Positions 55,825 to 64,000 of a stretch of 64,000 bases of DNA are shown here, piece by piece. The stretch spans positions 15,039,020 to 15,103,019 of the forward strand of contig CM042553.1 in the NCBI GenBank assembly GCA_023630585.1, in the 5' to 3' direction. The stretch's first letter is position 1; the number at the start of each line of letters is the position of its first letter. Source of the DNA: Cranoglanis bouderius (Eukaryota > Chordata > Actinopteri > Siluriformes > Cranoglanididae). The translations under genes were made by a program, and so were the position numbers. A model generated the notes under the pieces. It was not told the origin of the DNA. It worked only from the letters and a program-made list of their open reading frames with translations, and did no database searches.

Positions 55825-57317
55825 CAGTGGGTATAGAAAAATAATCACATTTTGTTGCTTTTCAGCCTGAAAAGAAGACGGACACAGTTTTTGTTTTATC
55901 CAGCTGTATTTACTCAGTGCAACTTATAACATCCAAGTGAAATATATAACACCAACATGTCAGAAAAATTAAAAACAAAAAAAAAAACAGAATCACCGAG
56001 TTGGAAAAAGGATCACCCCCCTCCTAAAAATGACTTGTAAACTCAATACGGTGTAGCTAATCACCTTCTCAATGGCACCTAAAGCCATTTGGATTTCAAC
56101 TGTGATCAGTTGCATTTTGTAGTGCAACTGAAGCAAACAATCAACTATGGGTGGCAAGGCACTGTCAAAAGATCTCTGTGATAAAGTTGTGGACAGGCTT
56201 AAATCAGGAGATGGTTACAAAAAAATTCAAAGGCTTTCTCAATGCCTAGAAGCACAGTGAAGTCTATTATTAAGAAGTGGAAGGTATTTGGTACAACACA
56301 GACTCTTCCTGGATCAGGACGTCACTCCAAACTGGATGAAAGAGCCAGGAGGAAACTGGTCAGAGAGGCTACCAAGAGGCCTACAGCAACTCTGAAGGAG
56401 TTGCAGGAATTTATGACAAAGAGTGGTCATTGTGTGCATGTGACAACAATATCACAAATTCTCCACAAATGTGCCTTGTATGGGAGGGTTGCAAGAAAAA
56501 ATCCACCCACGACTGAGCTTTGCCAAAACACACCTTGAAGATTCTGAGGCCACATGGAAAAAGGTGTTATGGTCAGATGAGAATAAAATTGAATTATTTG
56601 GCCTCAACACAAAACGATATGTCTGGCGGAAATCCAATACAGCCCACCATCCAAATAACACCTTTCCTACAGTAAAGCATGGAGGTGGTAATATCATGTT
56701 ATGGGGGTGTTTCTCTGCAGCAGGGACTGGAGCACTTGTCAAGATAGAATGAAAATGGATGGGGCAAAGTACTGTCAAATTCTTGAGGAAAATCTGCTGC
56801 CCTCTGCCAGAAAGTTGTCAATGGGAAGAAGGTTTACCTTCCAACATGACAATGACCCAAAGCACTCAGAAAAACTGACCACACAGTGACTGAAGGAGAA
56901 AAAGGTGAATGTCCTTGCATGGCCTAGTCAGAGCCCAGACTTAAACCCCATTGAAAATCTGTGGAATGACTTGAAGACTGTAGTCCACAAACGGTCACCA
57001 TCAAATTTAACTGAACTTGAGCAGTTCTGCAATGAAGAGTGGGCAAATATTGTCTAAATGTGCAAGTTAGTAGAGACATATCCCAACAGACTAAAGGCTG
57101 GGGGTGATCCTTTTTCCAACTCAGTGATTATTTTTTATTATTATTTTTTTTTTTTAAATTTCTGACATGTTGGTGTTATATCTTTCACTTGGATGTTATA
57201 AGTTGCACTGAGTAAATACAACTGGATTAAACAAAAACTGTGTCTATCTTCATTTCTGGCTGAAAAGCAACAAAATGTGATTATTTTAAAGGGGGTGATT
57301 CTTTTCTATACCAACTG
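55825..57317 (+). mobile_element. Tc1-type transposon, CAGTGGGTATAGAAAAG family, copy 3
   Basis: This 1,493-bp copy has both ends (CAGTGGGTATAGAAAA and TTTTCTATACCAACTG) and TA duplications (55823-55824, 57318-57319). Its gene is broken in several places. Confidence 0.9.
56146..57100 (+). pseudogene. degenerate Tc1-type transposase
   Basis: The start MGGKALSKDLCDKVVDRLKS is followed by a one-base loss in the A-run near 56225. A small deletion occurs near 56510 and in-frame stops appear at about 56748 (TGA) and 56888 (TGA). The motifs LWSDENKIELFG, FQHDNDPKHSEK and PDLNPIENLW are all still readable across frames. It is non-functional. Confidence 0.85.
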
Positions 57318-58462
57318 TATATTTAAAAAAAAAAAAAAAATTAAATTAAAAACAATATGGTGGCATTAAAATCAGTGAAGGGTAGAAACTTGGTCCTATC
57401 TCAGAAATGCAGCACAATATTTTCCTTGATGCCTCATGCAAGATGTGTGCAAAACAAAGTGTGGCGTATAAATATACATTATGATAAACCGAATGACAAA
57501 TTTATGACTGTACAAAAATAATTTAGGTTAAAATGAGGTGACATTGTCTTATTCCACCTGTCTGCAATAGAAGAGTGAAAGAATGAAAATATATAAAGTT
57601 CCCAAGAGTACAGGAATACTAGTTATTTAAGTGTTTAGCAAGCAATGGGACTGAGTATGAACAACCTGAAAAGCTCCTCAGTAACTTCACAGCAGTAAAA
57701 GGATGTTGATAGTTACATTTATTTGAAAGCAAATATTGAGCTGCACCATAGAGTCTTGGGTGATTGTTATAAAATGTTCAAACAGAGGTAGTGCTCCTGC
57801 AGTGCACGTGCATATACACTCACATGTACTATTCTGAATGTAGCTCAGGATTAAACCCAGACATCATGCTTCAGGAAACTTACAACTAGCAGTCAATGGT
57901 TATTACTCAGACACAGCAGAGCTTTCACTATACTCATGGCGCCAAAACATTATGGAGCTATTTAGATTTTGACACCTTTTTAAAGCACTTTTTGATCATT
58001 AAATGGTTTCAGCCACAAGTTTAGTTTTGCTTGGCTGTAGTCGTGGTTGCAAACCGCATACATTGCTCTCCTCAGAGAAAGCAAAACAATTTAATAAGCC
58101 AGTTAAGTCTCATTGGATTTGCTAAAAAACTGAGAGTTATTACACTTCCATTTCCACAACAGGAAGCTGAGCATATACTGAAATACAGGTCACATAAAAA
58201 CAGGGTTGCCATAGTTTTGGAACTAGGTTTCAGGTTAGTGCAGATACTGCAAATCATAAATGTGTGCGCACCATGTTGAAACCTTTTACAATGCAATACA
58301 AAACTTTTGGGGCTCGATTTTGGTCTTTTTGTGCAGTTTTTTGAGATGTTGTTGGGATGAAAATTTTGTTGAGACCTGGCAAACCTGCATGAACACTGTT
58401 GTGGAATAGTATAGTTATTGTTTGTAATGGAAAGCTGTGTCTAAAAACAATGCAGTTATTTA

Positions 58463-58761
58463 CACTGCAAAACATGATATCTTAGCAAGTGAAAAATATC
58501 TTGAATATGGGCATATTTATCTAATATTTTTTATTATGAAATTTTTATCAATCAAAAATATGATTGTTCAGTCTATTTTAGATGGTTTTATTCATTTCAA
58601 GCTTTAAATTGTCTTATTCTGTCGGACCATATAACTACTATTACAAGCATGAAATTAGTAAATATGTCTTGAAATAGGTTTAATAATCATATATTTTCTT
58701 TAATGTAATCTTAGAATAGGAAATACTAGATTTTCAAGATATTTTCACTTGCTTTGCAGTG
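58463..58761. mobile_element. 299-bp MITE with CACTGCAAA ends next to the PDZ7 exon
   Basis: The ends CACTGCAAAACATGATATCT and AGATATTTTCACTTGCTTTG-CAGTG are imperfect inverted repeats. They are flanked by TA (58461-58462, 58762-58763). The interior is AT-rich and non-coding. It ends 98 bp before the PDZ7 acceptor. Confidence 0.7.
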
Positions 58762-58859
58762 TAGCTTTGCTGTGGAAGAAAACAAATCTTTTTCATTTTG
58801 ACTGAGCATCTACCTAAGTAGCATGACAATCTAATGTGTTTGTGTGTGTTAATTTTTAG

Positions 58860-59056
58860 ACGACATCAGACAGAAGTACAGTGAGCTACAAGGGGAGCTG
58901 CTGCTAGTGGAGCTGGAGAAGGATCGACAGGGTTTGGGTCTGAGCCTGGCTGGAAACAGAGATCGCTCCTGCATGAGCATCTTTGTGGTGGGCATCAACC
59001 CCGGAGGACCAGCCAGCCGCGATGGACGCATCCGAGTGGGCGATGAGTTACTGGAG
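58860..59056 (+). CDS. patj: patj coding exon: first part of PDZ7
   Basis: This 197-bp exon (two carried bases plus 65 codons) runs from a TTTTTAG acceptor to a GAG|GTTAGC donor. It reads DDIRQKYSELQGELLLVELE followed by the PDZ binding loop QGLGLSLAGN and SIFVVGINPGGPASRDGRIR, ending VGDELLE. The segment IRQ-Y-L-GEL before the PDZ and the loop GLGLSLAGN-DR match PDZ7 of PATJ. The exon is phase 1 at its 5' end, and this matters for the candidate alternative first exon at 35874-35883. A 299-bp MITE ends 98 bp upstream of it. Confidence 0.95.
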
Positions 59057-59280
59057 GTTAGCACATACAGGCACATATACATACACCAGGGATTAATGTA
59101 TGACATTTGCACTGTCAGTTAGTCTGTGAACATTCTCAGTTCATGCACGTAGACATCATCACTGCCATCATTGTATGCCATCTCTCTCTCATGGAAATAG
59201 TCTCTTCATGTTGAGCCGACTGTCCTCCAGAGGCAAAATGAGAGGTTCTCATCACTGTCATTTTCATTCAGTGATACAGC

Positions 59281-59342
<62 letters not shown>

Positions 59343-59917
59343 ACTTTCACTCTCACTCTCTCATAGACACACACACACCCTTTGGTGTAAACAATGTCCT
59401 CTTTTCTCAGTGTAAAGACATGCGAGGTGTTCTGGCTAAGAGGGTCAGAAAGGTCAATCCATTTCTGGAGAAATCACTCAAGCCCTAGAGTGCATATAAG
59501 GCACTCATTATGGCCTTGAACTTTGTGTAGCTTGCAGACTTTTTATATCATCACAGAACCAAATTATATTACCTGATTGGTTAAGAGGTAAATAAGGTTT
59601 ATTGTCACTCGCCAAAAGTCCAGGGTGTAGAGCTGGACCTGATCCAGCTAACCCTAGGACTAACCCTAGGACTTTTGATTTGACTCTGCCCAGGTGGAGT
59701 TGGATCAAGTCCAGATTAACCCCTTGGACGTTTGGTTCTGCAACAAGAGTACTTGAGATAAAATGCCAATTCTGAAAGCACCCTGAGGTCATTCTGTCCA
59801 AAAACACTTAGATTCACACCCTCCATTCCCGCCCCACACTTAGTGTTCCCGAGATCCACTGTGGCACTCAGCAGAATTTTTATTTATTTATTTAATTGCT
59901 GCAGTAAACTTTTGCAT

Positions 59918-59996
<79 letters not shown>

Positions 59997-59998
59997 AT
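59281..59998. repeat. two long (CT)n tracts
   Basis: Runs of CT lie at 59281-59338 and 59924-59998. Open frames across them are low-complexity artefacts. Confidence 0.95.
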
Positions 59999-60384
59999 TC
60001 CTTTTTTTATCCAACCCTCACCTCTAAAGACCAGGTCATTTCATTCCAGTCATGTAACTGCAAACATGAAAGATTAATGTGACCAGTACCCCTTTACTTA
60101 TTGAACACTGTAGCCATTAAAGTGTAGAGGACACACAAACACACTGGGCATCCTCATATTTTAATAAACCACATAGCATCATGAATATTCAACCTTTTGA
60201 TCAATCGTATGAGTTATAAGAATATCCTGGTGTTTTTCTATCTAATCTGTAGCATATGTATGATTACCACAGGCAGGAATTTAACACATTTCCCTGTAAC
60301 GTCTGAAGCACTGAAGGTTAATTTACCCAAAACTATAATGGTCTAATGGAAGTTACAGTTCAGCTCAATCAGTAAACATTTTAA

Positions 60385-60800
60385 ATTAATTTCAATTTGA
60401 TTTGTATAGTGCTTTTACCATAAATATTGTCACAGAGTGGCTTTGCAGAAATCTGGATATAGATTTAGATCCCTGATAAACAAACCAGAGGCAATGGCAG
60501 CAAGGGAAAAGCTCCCTTAGATGGCATGAGGAGGAATCCTTGAGAGGAATCTGACTCAAAATGGCACCATTTATCATCTAGGTGACACTGCATAGTAGGA
60601 TTATAAATCATTACAGCAAACAGGTATAGAAGAGTAAAGGCAAACCGGTACTAAGTGTGTTGAAATGATGTTCAGTATGAGTATATTGTGAATAAGCTTC
60701 CTTGGCTGAGCACAGGACAGACTTATGATTTACATCAACAGTTAAATAGCTGTCATTACACTCTATTACCAATAAAGTTATTGGGAGGAGACTGACATGA
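60385..60800 (+). repeat. dispersed fish repeat (TTTGTATAGTGCTTTTACCA type)
   Basis: The motif CAATTTGATTTGTATAGTGC followed by CAGAGTGGCTTTGCAGAAAT, and GGGAAAAGCTCCCTTAGATG with GAGGAGGAATCCTTGAGAGG, is a widespread fish interspersed repeat as I recall it. Its class is uncertain. Confidence 0.55.
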
Positions 60801-61444
60801 AAACATGAAAGTCTCCAAACCCTTCCTTCTGAAAATACTGTATAGTCCCATGTTTGAAAGAAGGAAACAGATTTAAAGCTTAATTTGCAAATATCTTAAT
60901 GAAAGCGTTTCACAAAATCCTTTTCTTTCTTTCATTCACAAAAGGTGCAACATATTAGAAAATCGTTCGTAAAACACAACTTTTTACTTTAAAGCATTTC
61001 TCTAGACTGCCCATATTTAATGTGACGTGGGTAGGTACACTGTGTTTGTAGGATCCGAATGAAATGGGCATTGAAAGATGGTGTTATTGAAGCAGCAATT
61101 GCAGCATTCTGAAATGTGTTTCCATTAGATTAACACACAGCACTGCATTAGGCATGCTCTCTACCAAGCGATTCTGTCACAGATGAATGGACATGTAATT
61201 ATATAGCACGCCTTCAAAAGCCAGAGTGTTTGAATTATAAAGCCATGCAACTCTTTTGATCTGCTGTGTGTATTCTCACTGCAGCGATGGTGCTTTTCTT
61301 ATGTTTCATTGTTTCATATAACATAAATGCTCTATATCTCTGCATTTGTGTTTTTAGTACTCCCCTGCAAAGACACCATAAACACTTCATGATCTGCTGC
61401 TATTCAAATAAATATTTAATATATAACACAACAGGGAAGGCTAT

Positions 61445-61700
61445 TATAGGAAAATAACCAACAACCGGATGATGTTATGCAGCCTGAAACAACAAAGACA
61501 AAAAACACAGCTTGTCATGTTGACGAAAAACCAACAAAACCCTATCTCCCTAATACTTTCCTCTGGCAGAAAACCTACTGACGGTTACAAGTCAGTAAGT
61601 GCTGATCTTGCAGATTCCTTCCGTTAATAAACTTGGTAAATAAACATGTACATACAGAAAACTTCACCATATCAAGTATTATACATTTTCTTTGTTAAAT
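61445..61700 (-). repeat. terminal-hairpin repeat family, decayed copy 8
   Basis: Weak matches include GCAGATTCCTTCCGTTAATA and ACAGAAAACTTCACCATATC. The copy is heavily diverged. Confidence 0.45.
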
Positions 61701-61829
61701 AACAACACATTTTTATGCCTTATGCATTTAGGCATTATGCTTTCAGGTTGTCTGTCAGTCCATGCATTCGTCCGAGATTCTTATTGGGGTGAAATCTCAA
61801 GCAGACGTGGTTAAAATTTTTTGAGATTT

Positions 61830-61975
61830 ATGTGGAATTATCATTGTAACTAGCAAATGGACTGATTTAGATTCTGGAATTGATCCAAACAGGGTCAAGT
61901 TCACAGCAAGGGCAAATGTCTGAAATAGTTTTTCTTCAAAGCCTCCTTCATACAATTTATAAACAAGAAGGACTA
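61830..61975 (+). repeat. dispersed repeat shared with 33285-33440
   Basis: Same ordered blocks as the other copy: ATCATTGTAAC, GGAATTGATCCAAACAGG, TCACAGCAAGG and AGTTTTTCTTCAA. Confidence 0.65.
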
Positions 61976-61984
61976 GACTTGTTG

Positions 61985-62285
61985 GTCACCTGCTCATTTA
62001 TGCAGTTATCCAATCAGCTAATCATGTGGCAGCAGCACAATGCAGATGACGGTCAAGAGCTTCAGTTAATGTTCACGTCAAACATAAGAATGGGGGGAAA
62101 AGTGTGATCTCTGTGACTTGGCATGATTGTTGGTGCCAGATGGATTGGTTTGAGTATTTCGGAAACTGCTGATCTCCTGGGATTTTCACACACAACAGTC
62201 CCTAGAGTTTACACAGAATGGTGCGAAAAACAAAAAACATAAACTGGCAGATATACAGGTGTTCCTATTAAAGTGGATGAAGAGT
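61985..62285 (+). mobile_element. deleted Tc1-like element, same family as 1131 and 52538
   Basis: The block GCAGTTATCCAATCAGCTAA, TCATGTGGCAGCAGCACAAT and CAAGAGCTTCAGTTAATGTT is shared with 52580-52680. The copy ends ACAGGTGTTCCTATTAAAGT, the typical end. Most of the transposase region is gone. Confidence 0.72.
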
Positions 62286-62475
62286 GTATAAACAATATCA
62301 TATTAGAATGAGCACATTAATATAAACAGGGCTTGTACAAGGTGCTTGACGTGACAACAGAAACAGAAAAATATGTAATTGAGAACAGCATAATTGAGAA
62401 CTGCTGTTATGGAAAATTAATCAACACCACCTGACCAATCAGATTTGAGAATTCAACAGTGCTGTGGTATACAAC
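62285..62475 (-). repeat. terminal-hairpin repeat family, partial copy 9
   Basis: Reverse orientation with GAGCACATTAATATAAACAG, GGAAAATTAATCAACACCAC and TTCAACAGTGCTGTGGTATA. Confidence 0.65.
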
Positions 62476-62524
62476 ATTATATTGATTTATGATGTTGGTT
62501 ACTTTTTCTTCTTTTGACCTTCAG

Positions 62525-62616
62525 ATCAATAACCAGGTGCTTTATGGGCGGAGCCATCAAAATGCATCAGCCATAATAAAGAGTGCTGCATCCAAGGTGA
62601 AGCTGGTGCTGCTCAG
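62525..62616 (+). CDS. patj: patj coding exon: second part of PDZ7
   Basis: This 92-bp exon (30 codons plus two bases) lies between a CCTTCAG acceptor and an AG|GTGAGG donor. It encodes INNQVLYGRSHQNASAIIK and then SAASKVKLVLLR. This is the helix B and last strand of PDZ7. The His in GRSHQNA at the first helix-B position indicates a class I binding pocket. The next exon, expected to code for the long linker before PDZ8, is not visible in the remaining 1.4 kb. Confidence 0.95.
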
Positions 62617-64000
62617 GTGAGGAAACATGTCAAACACACACACAGTCACAACACACAGGCCATGTCACAGGTGTTCCCTCATACTGCATAATACTGCATA
62701 AACACTCTGTTCTTCTGTTCATTTATTCAACATCTCATTGTGTTTTTGAGAATCGTGAATGTTTGCCATTGCCCTGACTTTGAAGTATTGCTAATTAAGC
62801 TTTTAATGTATACCATCTGGTTTAACAAATTGCACAGGTAGCTTAATTTTTTCTTTGTGACATTTGCTGAGTGGTACTTTGACTCCAGTGCTTCTCTAAG
62901 ACCATTAAACAATTCTTACATCCACGTTGCAACATCACAGTTAATTTTTTCATAGCGAAAATGTTCTAAATATTAAGATAGATTCAGAGAACAGCCAGCT
63001 CCATGTCATAGATAGAATTGACTTCATAGATAGAATTCAGGTCCCGAGCGGTGCATCAGGAAGGCATTCACCCTATCACTACGAGTTTAAATCCCCACGA
63101 TGGCAGAGTTATCTGTGGCAGGAAATCTAGAGAGCAAAATTGTCTGTGCGTGCTAGCCTTCACCCTTCTTGTTGCTAGCTGTCATGTGATAGGGGAGAGC
63201 TGGGGGGTGGGCTGGATTTGACAAGTGACCAAATTGCCAATCCAAAAACTAAACAAAAGAAACACTGATTCATTCATATAATGGGACTTCACCACTCCAA
63301 AATCCTTTGAAGGAAAAATTATTTTTTATTAATGCATGTAGTTACTTCATAAATGTATTTGACCAAGAACCCCAATGATCCTCTTGTGATAAATAAAATA
63401 ATATAAAAACAAACACATTTTCCTCCCAATTGTCCTCTAATGCATGTAGTTACACTAATGGAAATGTAGGAACATGACTCACACTAATCTGTATTGGTTA
63501 TCGATTCCATTTTGTCATTTTGTTCTGCACTTCCAAATAAAACATTTGTAAGCATTATCATTCAGTGTGCATTTGCAGGTTAGACTATTTCATATAATAT
63601 GCAGCAGCACTAAATGCCATGCCATTTTATTTTTTTATTTGGCTATTATGGTCATGTGAGTTTGCTGGGGGGAAAAACTGTAGTTTATGTGTATTGTTAG
63701 AATGAATAATTGTGCTGTTGTGTGCAACATGACTGTTGCATTTTGTGAAAGAGAGATAGCAGAACAGATAGCAGTGGTATGGTGATTAGTCTTGCTGCAG
63801 TGACTGGTGTTCCCACTATACTGTCTTCTTGTAATTGGGTAGTCTGCATAACAGATGATAGCCTGTTTAGTCTGTTGAACCCAAGCATAAATTTCCATAT
63901 CTATGGCTGCCTGTTAAAACCTATTACAGTCATTTGTCAATTGTGATGTTTTACCATTTAATAAGCATGCATTTACATTTTACTTTCAGTCATTTGAATA
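62617..64000. other. patj intron after PDZ7
   Basis: A tRNA-derived SINE lies at about 63035-63265. No further patj exon was seen up to the window end. Confidence 0.6.
63035..63265 (+). mobile_element. probable tRNA-derived SINE
   Basis: A tRNA-like head contains CGAGCGGTGCATCAGGAAGG and a B-box-like GAGTTTAAATCCC. It is followed by a tRNA-unrelated body with GGCAGGAAATCTAGAGAGCA and a tail GACCAAATTGCCAATCC. It is too diverged to be a functional tRNA gene. Confidence 0.55.

Larger units (their letters stand above)
15547..58859 (+). other. patj: 43.3-kb patj intron between the linker and PDZ7
   Basis: This intron is bounded by the donor after 15546 and the acceptor before 58860. I found no further in-frame exon that fits its phase (1 to 1). 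It holds most of the mobile elements listed separately and the candidate alternative first exon near 35.9 kb. Confidence 0.85.
59057..62524. other. patj intron splitting PDZ7
   Basis: This 3.5-kb intron holds (CT)n tracts at 59281-59338 and 59924-59998, a dispersed fish repeat at 60385-60800 and the element fragments listed between 61445 and 62475. No further exon was found. Confidence 0.6.

Noticed and set aside
63050..63115. tRNA gene
   Set aside because: The A- and B-box-like pieces are diverged and no complete cloverleaf can be drawn. A tRNA-derived SINE explains the sequence better.
1..64000. CRISPR array, operons, prophage or other prokaryotic systems
   Set aside because: Spliced vertebrate exons, Tc1/mariner elements and microsatellites show a eukaryotic genome. 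The short tandem repeats are simple-sequence DNA without spacers.

Overview
This is a 64 kb piece of a vertebrate nuclear genome, almost certainly a ray-finned fish. It is AT-rich and full of (CA/TG)n and (CT)n microsatellites and Tc1/mariner-type DNA transposons. A catfish-like otophysan is my guess from the look of the repeat families, not something the sequence proves.

The whole window lies inside one host gene on the + strand, patj (INADL), the multi-PDZ scaffold of the Crumbs/PALS1 polarity complex. Seven coding exons are visible: an acidic linker (890-989), PDZ6 in two exons (7574-7751, 7931-8041), two linker exons (9569-9628, 15447-15546) and PDZ7 in two exons (58860-59056, 62525-62616). 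All junctions keep the reading frame (phases 2, 0, 0, 0, 1, 0, 2). The gene continues beyond both ends of the window. One intron (15547-58859, 43.3 kb) takes up two thirds of the window.

The introns are an archive of transposition. There are two near-identical, open 1,567-bp Tc1-type elements (4217-5783, 9730-11296) whose transposase has D-D(35)E spacing. The first sits inside the terminal inverted repeat of an older Tc1-like element (about 4162-7173). Decayed Tc1/mariner copies of at least seven other families follow: three copies of one family at 18719, 47513 and 55825, and single copies at 20902, 31398, 32013, 41922 and 49565. Two more Tc1-related families are present as deleted or fold-back copies (1131, 52538, 61985) and as MITEs (38551, 42976, 58463). 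A non-autonomous family with a terminal hairpin occurs about nine times. There is an L2-type LINE 3' end (13407-14930), a LINE RT relic (about 51700), a tRNA-derived SINE (about 63035) and a 732-bp inverted-repeat element with an AATTA target duplication nested in an older hAT-like repeat (about 45165-46548).

The most interesting host-gene signal is at 35.7-35.9 kb in the large intron. A CpG-containing stretch ends in a strong-Kozak ATG followed ten bases later by a splice donor whose phase fits the PDZ7 exon. That would make a short PATJ starting just before PDZ7, the arrangement reported for the mammalian four-PDZ protein CIPP. The RNA genes, operons and CRISPR arrays of microbial windows are absent.
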